A stretch of 64,000 nt of DNA, from the NCBI GenBank assembly GCA_028283655.1, contig JAPWKE010000003.1, positions 310,001 to 374,000 on the forward strand. Reading direction: 5' to 3'. Each line of letters begins with the position of its first letter. The first letter of the stretch is position 1. The position numbers and the translations under genes are program-made. This DNA is from Acidobacteriaceae bacterium. Its GTDB lineage: Bacteria; Acidobacteriota; Terriglobia; Terriglobales; Acidobacteriaceae. This document shows, one piece after another, positions 8,551 to 17,442 of this stretch. A model generated the notes under the pieces. It saw only the letters and a list, made by a program, of their open reading frames with translations. It searched no databases and was not told the DNA's origin.

Positions 8551-9963
8551 CTACTGCCAGCCGCCGCCAAGAGCAGCGTAAAGCTGCACGAGGGTGAGGG
8601 CTTCGGTTTCCTGCAGGGTTGCGAGTTGCAGCTCTGCAGAGAACTCGTTGGAGGAGACGGTGAGCACTTCGAGGTAGCTCGTCGAGCCAGCCTTGTAGCG
8701 CATCTGGGCAAGACGCGTGGCGTCGCGTGCCGCGGAGACGAGACGCTCCTGCTGCTCGCGTGCAGCCTTCGACTTGTTGACGGCGATCAGCGCGTTGGAG
8801 ACATCACGGAAGGCTCCGAGGATCGTCTTCTGGTAGGTGAGGACGAGCTCTTCCTTCTGCTGCTTGGAGAGATCGTACTTGCCACGGATTTGACCACCGG
8901 CGAAGATCGGCTGCGTCAGATTGCCGAGACCATAGATGGTCTTGCTGTCTGAGCTGAAGATGTTCGGGAAGGTGTCTCCGCCGAGGCCTGCCGAGCCGCT
9001 GATGGCAAGCGAGGGAAAGAACGCCGCACGAGCTACGCCGACGCGAGCGTTGGCTGCGCGGAGGTTGGCTTCTGCCTGCTGGATGTCAGGACGACGCTCA
9101 AGCAGTTGCGACGGAATGCCGGTGGGCAGAGCCTGAGGCGGAGGAGCAAGCGCGTCGGGTGCTGTGTGAACAACAGTTCCGGGCGTTTGTCCCAGTAGCA
9201 GGCGCATGGCGTTCTCGTTCTGCTGGATCTGCTCTTCAAGCACAGGGATCTGCTCGGTAGCGGTGTAGTAAAGCTGCTCGGCCTGGCGAACATCCGACAG
9301 AGGCGAGGAGCCCGCGCTTTCGAGCTTGCGAGTGAGATCGAGGGAGTCCTTGCGGATGCCCGCGGTGTCCGTGGCAATCTTCAACTGCTCGTCGAGCATG
9401 CGCAGTTGCAGGTAGCCAGTGACGACCTGCTGCACGAGCGTGACGCGAACGGCACGCTGTGCCCATGTCTGGGCGAGCAGGTCTTCACGAGCAGCCTGGG
9501 TCTGCTTGCGGTAGAGACCCCAGAAGTCGGGCGTCCACGATGCCTGCAGGTTGAAGCTGCCGATGACGAGCGGGTTGGCGATGGAGCTGCCGACCGACGA
9601 GGGAAGGTCGGCGCCTGCACCTGTTCCACCCGCGCTGAGCGAGGGGAACTGTGCAGCACGGGCGATCTTCACCTGCGATTGATACTCGAGCACGCGTTGC
9701 GCTGCGATGCGGAGATCGTAGTTGTTGGCGAGCGCGGTCTTGATGAGTTCCTGCAGCTCGGGCTGCTGGAAGACTTCGGTCCACTTCTGATCGCCGAGAG
9801 AGTTAGCGGCCTCGGTGGCGACGGCCGCGTCGTCGGCCCCACGGAAGGCAGGCGGCGCCTGCACCGTGGGGCGCGTGTACTTGGGCCCAAGGCAGCCCGT
9901 GAGCGCGAGCGTACTGAACGCAAGCGCTAACGTGTGCCGGGTGACGCGTGTGGTGGGTTGCAT
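8551..9963 (-). CDS. outer-membrane efflux lipoprotein, NodT/OprM type
   Basis: 470 aa. The signal peptide ends in a lipobox (LTGCLGPKY), so the mature protein is probably lipid-anchored. Two outer-membrane efflux (TolC-like) repeats follow, with long coiled-coil helices and the conserved LLERRPDIQQAEANLRAANA motif near residue 300. This is the outer channel of a tripartite pump. Its ATG overlaps the stop of the upstream RND gene (TAATG), so translation is coupled. It is the third gene of the adaptor-pump-channel operon. Confidence 0.93.
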   Translation of the reverse strand: MQPTTRVTRHTLALAFSTLALTGCLGPKYTRPTVQAPPAFRGADDAAVATEAANSLGDQKWTEVFQQPELQELIKTALANNYDLRIAAQRVLEYQSQVKIARAAQFPSLSAGGTGAGADLPSSVGSSIANPLVIGSFNLQASWTPDFWGLYRKQTQAAREDLLAQTWAQRAVRVTLVQQVVTGYLQLRMLDEQLKIATDTAGIRKDSLDLTRKLESAGSSPLSDVRQAEQLYYTATEQIPVLEEQIQQNENAMRLLLGQTPGTVVHTAPDALAPPPQALPTGIPSQLLERRPDIQQAEANLRAANARVGVARAAFFPSLAISGSAGLGGDTFPNIFSSDSKTIYGLGNLTQPIFAGGQIRGKYDLSKQQKEELVLTYQKTILGAFRDVSNALIAVNKSKAAREQQERLVSAARDATRLAQMRYKAGSTSYLEVLTVSSNEFSAELQLATLQETEALTLVQLYAALGGGWQ

Positions 9964-12900
9964 TAGGCGTGTCCTCCGGTGGCGTGACCGTCCTGGTTGG
10001 GGGTGTCATTCTCGTGGCCTTCAATCACGTGCGTGGAGTCCATGCTGACGTTCTTGCCGCCTCTCTTGAAGTGCAGGCTGAGGTACTCAACCACGGAGAA
10101 GGTGACGGGAACCATGAGGATTCCGATGAGCGTTGCCAGCACCATGCCGCCGATCACCACCGTACCAAGGATGCGTCGTGAAACTGCACCCGAGCCGGTT
10201 GCTGTCCACAAAGGCAAGCAACCGCAGATGAAGGCGAACGCCGTCATTACGATGGGACGGAAGCGTAGTCTGGCTGCCTCAAGTGCAGACACAGAGATAC
10301 TCTTGCCCTCTTTGTAGTTGGCCACGGCGAACTCGACGATGAGGATGGCGTTCTTCGCGGAGAGACCGATCAGCATGACGATGCCGATGGTCGCGAAGAT
10401 GTCGTTCTCATACGACCGAAGCTGCAGTGCGAGGTAACCGCCGAGGATCGCGACCGGTGTGCTGAGCAGAACGCTGAAAGGCAGCGTCCAGCTTTCATAC
10501 AGCGCGGCGAGAATCAGGAAGACGATAAGGATGGAGAGCGCGAAGACAGCCCATGTGGGAACGCCTTGTGCTGCTTTCTGCTCCTGGTACGTCATGCCCG
10601 AGTAGGCGAAGCCCATACCTTCCGGCATGGTCTTGGCGAAGGTCTCTTCGAGAGCCTGGCGGACCTGCCCGGAGCTGTAGCCCGGAGCGCCGGAGATGTT
10701 CAACTGCGCAGCGTTGTACTCGTTGAAGCGCATGATGAACTCAGGGCCGTTGGTCTGCCGCGTGTGGACGAGCGAGCCGAGAGGAACCTGGCTGCCGTTC
10801 GCACTGCGTACATAGAACTGGCTGATGTTGCCAATCTGCGTACGCGAGCTGCCTTCTGCTTCTACGTAGGTCTGCCACTGGCGACCGAAACGGTTGAAGT
10901 AGTTGACCAGGTAGCCGCCCATGAAGGTCTGCATGGTGGTGTAGATGTCAGAGAGGGCAACCTGTTGCTGTGCGGCCTTCTCCTTGTCGACATCGGCGTA
11001 GAGCTGCGGAACGGCTGGCAGGTACGACGGGATTGCGGCTGCAATCTCCTTACGTTGCTTGAGTGCGCCGAGGAATGCACCGAGGTTCTTGGCGAGGAAC
11101 GTTGGATCGTCCGTGCCGGAGGTGTCCTGCAGAACCATCGTCACGCCGCCCGAGGTACCGACACCGGGAATAGCCGGTGGAGGGAAGCTGAAGGCGAGAC
11201 CATCGCCGTCGCCGCCAAGCTTCTGGCCGACGCTGGCTTGAATAGCCTCGATCTGCTCTTCCTTCGTCTTGCGGTCATCCCAAGGTTTGAGCGAGATGAA
11301 GAAGAAGGCGCTGTTCGTGCTCTGCACCTGCGTGAGCAGGCTGAAGCCGTTAACAGCTACGACGCCGCCGATGCCCGGAGTCTGGAGCAAGGCCTTGGTG
11401 ATCTTCTGCGCAGCAAGATCGGTACGTTGCAGACTCGAGGCATCCGGAAGCTGCAGGGCAGCGAAGAGGTAGCCCTGATCTTCCTGCGGGATGAAGCCGC
11501 TGGGCAGCTTGGCCCCGGAGAAGACCGCAATGGCTGCGATGATCGCAAGGGCAAGCATCGCCATACCGGACTTATGGACGAGTACGCTCGAGGTCGAAAC
11601 GTAGCTTTCCGTTGTGCGGCTGAAGACGCGGTTGAACCAGTTGAAGAAGCGTGTGAGAAGACTTGGCTTGCGGTTCTTGTCCCTTGGCTTCAGCAGCAGG
11701 GAAGCGAGCGCGGGGCTGAGCGTCAGCGCGTTGAACGCCGAGATCATGACCGAGATCGCGATGGTGACGGCGAACTGCTGATAGAGGCGACCGGTGATCC
11801 CGGGGATGAACGCCGTCGGGATGAACACCGCCGCGAGGATGAGAGCGATGGCCACAACCGGGCCTCCGACCTCTTCCATCGCCTTGATGGTTGCGTCTCG
11901 GGGAGTCATGCCCTGTTCGATGTGGTGCTCAACGGCTTCGACCACGATGATGGCGTCATCGACGACGAGACCGATGGCGAGCACGAGGCCGAAGAGCGAC
12001 AACGTGTTGATCGAGAAGCCGAGAACAGGGAAGAGGATGAACGTACCAATGAGCGACACCGGCACAGCCATCAACGGAATCAGTGTGGCGCGCCAACCCT
12101 GCAGGAAGATGTACACGACGAGGATGACGAGTAGGAGCGCGATCACCAGCGTCTCTACGATTTCGTGGATGCCTGCGGTCACGGCCTTGGTCGTGTCCAG
12201 CGGAATGTCGTACTTGATGCCTGCGGGGAAGTTCTTCTGCAGTTCATCCATCCGCTTGTGGACAGCGGCAGCAACTTCCACGGCGTTGGAGCCGGGGAGC
12301 TGATAGACCGCCATGATGCCGGCCGGAGCGCCGTTGTAGCGGGCCGTCATGTTGTAAGTCTGTGCACCGAGTTCTACGCGAGCAACGTCGCGCAGATGCA
12401 GCACCGAGCCGTCCGCATTGGCGCGGATGATGATGTTGCCGAACTCTTCCGCTGTAACGAGACGGCCCTGCGTGCGCACCGTGTAGGTGAACTGCTGGCC
12501 GCTGGGTACAGGTTCGCCGCCGATCTGACCGGCGGGGTTTACGTTGTTCTGCGTGGTAACAGCATTGACGATGTCGGTTGCCGTTACGCCGAGCTTGGCA
12601 ATCTGGTCCGGCTTGATCCAGATACGCATCGCATACTGTCCGCCGAAAACCTGCGTACGGCTGACACCGGGCAGACGAGCAATTTCATCCTGCAAGTTGA
12701 TGATCGCGTAGTTGGTAAGGAACTGTGCGTCATAGCCGTTATTGGGTGAGTTCACACTGACGAGCATCAGGGGCGAGGTAAGCGCCTTTTGCACGGTCAG
12801 GCCCGCGGTGTTCACGATGGCAGGCAACTGCGACTGGGCCTGAGAAACGCGAAGCTGAGCGAGAATCTGGTCGATGTCAGGATCGGTCTTTACGTCGAAG

Positions 12901-13178
12901 TCGACGTAGAGCGAGGTCTGACCGTTATTGGCGTTGACCGAATCCATGTAGAGCATGTTGTCGACGCCGTTCATCTGCTGCTCGAGCGGCGTGGCGACAG
13001 CTTGCTCCAGGGTCTTCGCATCGGCTCCGGGATAGGTCGCCTGCACGAGGATTTCGGGGGGAACAATGTTGGGATACTGCGACGTAGGCAGTTGAACAAG
13101 GACAACGCAACCGACGATGACCGTCAGAATTGCGATGACGATGGCCACGATGGGCCGATTGATAAAGAACTTACTCAT
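9963..13178 (-). CDS. RND multidrug efflux transporter, HAE1 family
   Basis: 1071 aa inner-membrane proton-driven pump of the AcrB type. It begins MSKFFINRPIVAIVIAI, the standard HAE1 start. GLVVDDAIIVVEAVEHH in TM4 carries the paired Asp of the proton relay, and the second-half LSAKNAILIVEFA is present. Twelve membrane segments and two large periplasmic loops are expected at this length. The adaptor gene ends 6 bases upstream and the outer-membrane gene overlaps downstream, forming one operon. Likely substrates are drugs or solvents rather than metals, because it is HAE1 rather than HME type. Confidence 0.96.
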   Translation of the reverse strand: MSKFFINRPIVAIVIAILTVIVGCVVLVQLPTSQYPNIVPPEILVQATYPGADAKTLEQAVATPLEQQMNGVDNMLYMDSVNANNGQTSLYVDFDVKTDPDIDQILAQLRVSQAQSQLPAIVNTAGLTVQKALTSPLMLVSVNSPNNGYDAQFLTNYAIINLQDEIARLPGVSRTQVFGGQYAMRIWIKPDQIAKLGVTATDIVNAVTTQNNVNPAGQIGGEPVPSGQQFTYTVRTQGRLVTAEEFGNIIIRANADGSVLHLRDVARVELGAQTYNMTARYNGAPAGIMAVYQLPGSNAVEVAAAVHKRMDELQKNFPAGIKYDIPLDTTKAVTAGIHEIVETLVIALLLVILVVYIFLQGWRATLIPLMAVPVSLIGTFILFPVLGFSINTLSLFGLVLAIGLVVDDAIIVVEAVEHHIEQGMTPRDATIKAMEEVGGPVVAIALILAAVFIPTAFIPGITGRLYQQFAVTIAISVMISAFNALTLSPALASLLLKPRDKNRKPSLLTRFFNWFNRVFSRTTESYVSTSSVLVHKSGMAMLALAIIAAIAVFSGAKLPSGFIPQEDQGYLFAALQLPDASSLQRTDLAAQKITKALLQTPGIGGVVAVNGFSLLTQVQSTNSAFFFISLKPWDDRKTKEEQIEAIQASVGQKLGGDGDGLAFSFPPPAIPGVGTSGGVTMVLQDTSGTDDPTFLAKNLGAFLGALKQRKEIAAAIPSYLPAVPQLYADVDKEKAAQQQVALSDIYTTMQTFMGGYLVNYFNRFGRQWQTYVEAEGSSRTQIGNISQFYVRSANGSQVPLGSLVHTRQTNGPEFIMRFNEYNAAQLNISGAPGYSSGQVRQALEETFAKTMPEGMGFAYSGMTYQEQKAAQGVPTWAVFALSILIVFLILAALYESWTLPFSVLLSTPVAILGGYLALQLRSYENDIFATIGIVMLIGLSAKNAILIVEFAVANYKEGKSISVSALEAARLRFRPIVMTAFAFICGCLPLWTATGSGAVSRRILGTVVIGGMVLATLIGILMVPVTFSVVEYLSLHFKRGGKNVSMDSTHVIEGHENDTPNQDGHATGGHA

Positions 13179-13184
13179 CGCGGG

Positions 13185-14417
13185 TTACCTCCCCTGCGCG
13201 GTCGAGGCATCGGCCTTGGCAGGCTGTGCCGAAACGGGCATGCCTTCCTTCAGCTTCTGCAACTGGTCAATCGCAACGTGCGTGCCAGACTGAATTCCGC
13301 TCTTGATGACCCATCCCTCCTTGGTCTCAGGACCAAGCACCACGGGGACGATGTGCACCTTGTTGTCGGAAGTCAGCGTGTACACCTGCTTTTCGCCCTG
13401 GAGATCGTTGACCGCAGCCTGCGGCAGAACGATCGCATCGTGCAGCGTCTCGGTGTTGGCAGAGACGCGACCAAACTGTCCGGGACGAAGCACGTTGCCG
13501 GGATTCGGGAAGAGAGCCGCGATACGGATGGCACCGGTCTGCTGGTTCATTCCACGATCGACGAACGCGATGTGACCCTTGTGTGGATAGGTCGAACCAT
13601 CGGCCAGTACGAGCGAGAGTTCGATGCGGGAGATATCCTTATCGAAGCTCATGCTGTTCTGGCGGGCGCGGCTGGTGAGCGTCAGGTACTCGTTGTCGCT
13701 CATCGAGAAGTAAACGCGGATGGGGTCAAGTTGCGAGACCGCCGTCAACGTGGTTTGCGGGCTGACAAGGTTGCCGACCTGAGTGGTTGCCTGGCCTGCA
13801 ACGCCGCTGATGAGCGAACGAACCTCGGTGAATCCAAGATTCAGCGTCGCCGTCTGCACGGCAGCCTTTGCAGAAGCGATGGATGCCGTGGCGGTCGCAA
13901 TGTTGGCTTCCGCCGTAGCTAGCTGCTGCTTGTCGTTGTCGAGCTGGCTCTGGGCGATGGCGCGCTGTTCTGCCAGCGGGCTATCGCGATTGACGTTAAT
14001 TTTCGCCAGTTGTTCGGCTGCCTGCGCTTGTGCGAGCTGCCCCTGTGCCTGTCCAACTTGCCCCTGAGCCTGCGCCAGAGCTGCCTCGAACGGACGACGG
14101 TCGATCTGGAAGAGTACCTCGCCCTTGGAGACGACGGAGCCTTCACGATACTTCTGCGCAACCAGATAGCCGGTAACCTGGGGCTGAATCTGTGCGTTTA
14201 CGTTGCCGTCGAGGGTGCCTACCCATTCGTTCTTCAGAGGGACATCAGAGGGCGCAGCCGTGATGTAGCTGACCGGAAGGCCGCCACCAGGCGCTGCTTT
14301 CGGTGCGTCCTTGTTGCATCCTGCCAGGGCAAACGCGGTAACCAGAGCAACGGCAGCTGTGCCGCCGTGCATTCTGCGCGCTGCGGGAAAAGGCTGCGCT
14401 GCAAGCAAATACTTCAT
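13185..14417 (-). CDS. RND efflux periplasmic adaptor (MFP)
   Basis: 410 aa. The N-terminus MKYLLAAQPFPAARR leads to a lipoprotein-like signal (ALVTAFALAGCNKD). A lipoyl half-motif follows (GYLVAQKYREGSVVSKGEVLFQID), then a coiled-coil hairpin rich in Gln and Ala (QAQGQVGQAQGQLAQAQAA), a second lipoyl half and a beta-barrel. It links the inner pump and outer channel. The start at 14417 is chosen because GGGAGG lies 6 bases ahead; the frame is open further upstream without a better site. It is the first gene of the operon. Confidence 0.93.
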   Translation of the reverse strand: MKYLLAAQPFPAARRMHGGTAAVALVTAFALAGCNKDAPKAAPGGGLPVSYITAAPSDVPLKNEWVGTLDGNVNAQIQPQVTGYLVAQKYREGSVVSKGEVLFQIDRRPFEAALAQAQGQVGQAQGQLAQAQAAEQLAKINVNRDSPLAEQRAIAQSQLDNDKQQLATAEANIATATASIASAKAAVQTATLNLGFTEVRSLISGVAGQATTQVGNLVSPQTTLTAVSQLDPIRVYFSMSDNEYLTLTSRARQNSMSFDKDISRIELSLVLADGSTYPHKGHIAFVDRGMNQQTGAIRIAALFPNPGNVLRPGQFGRVSANTETLHDAIVLPQAAVNDLQGEKQVYTLTSDNKVHIVPVVLGPETKEGWVIKSGIQSGTHVAIDQLQKLKEGMPVSAQPAKADASTAQGR

Positions 14418-14699
14418 GAAATCCTCCCAGGTGATCGCTTTCCGCGGCCCTGAATCCATGGGGCGGGGCTATTGACGCAGAATGAAGCGAATCAGAGATG
14501 AGACGCCTGGGGGATTGTTCAAGCTTCAAATTATTTCCCTGTAAATTCAGTGCTTCCAGAAGCTTTCGCCGTATTGACAAACGCTCCATGGTCTGTGCAA
14601 ACAAGGGTTTCTCGGGGAAAACGCTATCTATCATGTAGCGCCTTGGCATCAAGACAGGCTTTTCAGCCCTCATTCTTGGCATCTATGAGTTTTCTATTA

Positions 14700-14858
14700 T
14701 CAAAATGTCTTTTCAACTCGCAGGACAAAGCGGTTACCTTCCGAGGTGTCTACGGCGCCGAACTCGTGATAAACGTTCGCGTAGTAAGAGAACCTTCTTT
14801 GTTGAATCATCAGTCCTGGCCCGAGGCCGCCGAGGATCTCGGTTCCGGGCTGAGGGTA
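14700..14858 (-). pseudogene. C-terminal remnant of an outer-membrane beta-barrel protein
   Basis: In a frame different from the truncated hlyD, the minus strand encodes 52 residues and a stop. They include GTEILGGLGPGLMIQQRR, SYYANVYHEFGAVD and the end NRFVLRVEKTF. Alternating hydrophobic residues with a terminal Phe are the signature of the last strands of an outer-membrane barrel. There is no start or upstream part. The sequence begins exactly where hlyD homology stops (after DMWV), so it looks like a deletion joint. The barrel family is not certain. From here to the adaptor start at 14417 I see no other gene. Confidence 0.55.
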
Positions 14859-15897
14859 CCCACATGTCATTTGACTCAACGATCATCATGAGTTGCTGGC
14901 CCGCACTGACCTTGCCGCCAGATTCGGCGCTGCGTTCTGTGGCGATGCCATCCACCGGAGAATAGATTTTCGTGTACCCGAGGTTGAGAGCTGCCTGATC
15001 CATCTCAGCCTTTTGCGATGCGGCATTGGCCTTGCTGGACGTGATCTGCGCCTGCTGAATGGCGACCTGCTGCGGTGCGTTCACCTGGCTTTGGTGGAGC
15101 TTCTCGCGCTGTTCCTGCAACTGAGCGTTGCGCTGGTCGACGACTTTCGCAGAGGACCGAAGCGCAGCCTCCTGCTGAGCCACACTAGCCGACTGTGCCC
15201 TCGCTGTGGCGAGGTACTGGTCGTAATCCTGCTTGGAGACCTCGTCTCGTTCGAGCAGCCGGGTGTAGCGTTGAAGGTCCTTTTGTGCGCGGTCGTTGTT
15301 GGCTTTCGCCTCATCCAACTGTGCCGTGGCGCTGGCCTGATCGTGTTCCGCAGCAGCGAGTGCAGCTGCGGCATTGGCGACTTCCGCTTGTCCGGTGCTC
15401 ACATTGGTGGTGTTGGTCTGTCGCGTAATCGGCAGGTTCGGATTCTGCACTTCCGTCTGCGCCTGGGCCTGCTGGTAAGAAGCTTCTGCCTTGTTCAGCG
15501 ACACCTCGTAGTCTTTGGGATCGAGTTCTACAAGGAGGTCGCCTTTGTGCACAGGTTGGTTATCTTCAACATGAACGGTGACGACTGTGCCTTCGACGCG
15601 GGACGCGATGGAGTGAAGATGACCGTCGATCTGCGCGTCGTCCGTATCTTCATAATTCCGAGCGTGCAGCCACCAGAGCACACCGCCGATGAGAGCTACA
15701 ACAGCGACGACCACGGCAATGATCATGATCTTGCGTTTCTTCGCAGGATCAGCCGGTTTGCTCTCGGGCTTGGAGCCATTTTGTCCCTGCTGCTGTTCGC
15801 TACGTTGCGGTTGCGGTGCAGCGTTTTCTGACTGCGGGTTCTGAGTGTTTGCGTCCTGATCGGCATGATTACTTCTCCTCCAGAATGCCAGGGGCAT
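14734..15897 (-). pseudogene. HlyD/EmrA-family adaptor, damaged at both ends
   Basis: The frame carries a clear EmrA-type adaptor: a cytoplasmic Gln/Pro-rich tail, one TM (IMIIAVVVAVVALIGGVLWW), YEDTDDAQIDGHLHSIASRV, long Gln/Ala coiled-coils, and LGYTKIYSPVDGIATERSAE. At the 5' end, a good GGAGGAGAAG site sits just before ATG 15866. However, that ATG is one base out of frame with the body (ATGCCGATCAG, where ATGGCCGATCAG would fit). The body can be reached only from starts inside tolC (15897 or 15927). At the 3' end, homology stops at MMIVESNDMWV, then 33 unrelated Arg-rich residues follow. The last quarter of the barrel/membrane-proximal domain is missing. Probably non-functional. Confidence 0.7.
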
Positions 15898-17431
15898 CTT
15901 TTTCAAGTTCTCCCATCGCCCGCGCAAGACTGAGCTTGGCGACGTTGTGGGAGTAGAGACTGCTGATGAAGTCGCGTTCTGCGGAGGCGAGGGTCTCCGC
16001 AGATTGAACGACCTCGACGGAGTCGGTCACACCTTCGGTGAAGCGATCCTGTGATTGCTTCAAGGTGTCGAGCGCCAGCTTGCGGTTGCTCTCGGCGACT
16101 TTGACCTGATTGCTGGCGACGTCGAGATCGATGAGGGCGTTGCGAACGTCAAGCTCAACGTTCTGCTCCTGGTCCTGATACTCGGCGCGGCGCTGAGAGA
16201 GTGTGGCGGAAGCTTGCGCGATATCAGCGCTGATGCGTCGGCCATCGAAGATGGGAATGCTTACCGAACCGGTCACGCCGAAGACGCCATTTCCAGCATT
16301 CGGATTGATCCCTTCGATGCCGTAGTATCCCGATGCAGACGCTGTTGGCAGGCGTTCACTATGCGAGGCCTTGAGCGCTTGTTCGGCAGCCTTCAGTTGC
16401 TGCGCGGCTGCTTTCAAATCAGGACGATTCGCCTCTGCTGCCTGTACCGCTGTATCCAGAGATACATTTGTGACCTCGTGATAGGGCAGCGTCTCTACGA
16501 GTTTGATCTTGATGCGTAGGGGAACGCCCATCGCGCGTAGCAGCGTCAACTCCTGCTTCTCAAGGTCAGCGCGATTGGAGCTGAGTCGTTGTTGCTCCGT
16601 CTGTAGTTCCACCAGGCTGCGCTGTGCATCGATGCGCGCCTTCGTCCCCGCACGATTCTGGGCAGCGGCCTGGTCATAGCTGGCCTGCGCGTAGCGGACC
16701 TGCGCCTCCTGCGATTGCACGAGTGCGATGTCCGAGAGTGTTCGGAGGTACTGCGAGGAGATGGCAAGAGTAGTGAGCTCGCGAGCATCGTTCTGACTCA
16801 AGGCACTCGCGCGCTCCAGGCTCTTCGCGCTGGCGTAGTTGTCCAGAGCCGTCTTGTCGAAGATCTTCTGCGAGGCTGTGCCGCGCGCGTCGTAGTAGTG
16901 AAACGGCCCGATGGTCGAGGGCAAGGACTCACCCAGCGAAGGAATCGTGCTTGCGCCGAGTCCTTCTGCCTTGAGGCTTTCTTTCTCCTCGGTGAAGCTG
17001 AAGGACGCATCAACTGCGGGGAGCAACGCACTTAGGGCGAGGAGTCTTTGGGCTCGGACCTGGCTGTCGGTATTCTTCGCCGAGATGGACCCGAGGTTGA
17101 ACTGCAGACCGCGGCGAATGGCATCGCGCAGCGTCAGTGTCAGCGTGCCGTCCGTCACACTTCGATCGAGCACGCTACCGGCATAGCTTCCGCTGACTTG
17201 AACATTGGTGTTCACGGTGTTCGCGCTGGAGTTGCTGCCGCCGCCGATCGCGTTCTGTCCGGTAGAGACGGAGCCTCCGGTAGATTGACGTCCAGAGAGC
17301 GGCAGTTGCTGCACACTACTGCGCGATGCGCCGGAAGGTGAGATGGTTTGAGCGGACGCAGTAGCAGCAGCCGCGACCGAGGCGAGCACTACGACGGTGC
17401 AGAGCATGGAAGACGTGTTGGATGAACGCAT
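15869..17431 (-). CDS. TolC-family outer-membrane protein
   Basis: 520 aa with a signal peptide (MRSSNTSSMLCTVVVLASVAA) and a Ser/Gly/Asn-rich linker. Two outer-membrane-efflux repeats follow, with typical LTLTLRDAIRRGLQFN and ANRPDLKAAAQQLKAAEQAL motifs. It is an outer channel for the MFS/HlyD system in the same operon. ATG 17431 with upstream AGGG is chosen; the open frame further upstream lies inside emrB. Only 11 bases separate it from the emrB stop. It remains intact although the adjacent adaptor gene is broken. Confidence 0.9.
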   Translation of the reverse strand: MRSSNTSSMLCTVVVLASVAAAATASAQTISPSGASRSSVQQLPLSGRQSTGGSVSTGQNAIGGGSNSSANTVNTNVQVSGSYAGSVLDRSVTDGTLTLTLRDAIRRGLQFNLGSISAKNTDSQVRAQRLLALSALLPAVDASFSFTEEKESLKAEGLGASTIPSLGESLPSTIGPFHYYDARGTASQKIFDKTALDNYASAKSLERASALSQNDARELTTLAISSQYLRTLSDIALVQSQEAQVRYAQASYDQAAAQNRAGTKARIDAQRSLVELQTEQQRLSSNRADLEKQELTLLRAMGVPLRIKIKLVETLPYHEVTNVSLDTAVQAAEANRPDLKAAAQQLKAAEQALKASHSERLPTASASGYYGIEGINPNAGNGVFGVTGSVSIPIFDGRRISADIAQASATLSQRRAEYQDQEQNVELDVRNALIDLDVASNQVKVAESNRKLALDTLKQSQDRFTEGVTDSVEVVQSAETLASAERDFISSLYSHNVAKLSLARAMGELEKDAPGILEEK

Positions 17432-17442
17432 AAAAGTACCCT

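Noticed and set aside
10566-12134. Long plus-strand open frame opposite the RND pump
   Set aside because: Arg/Asp/Glu-rich composition of an antisense frame; the minus strand encodes an unmistakable HAE1 pump.
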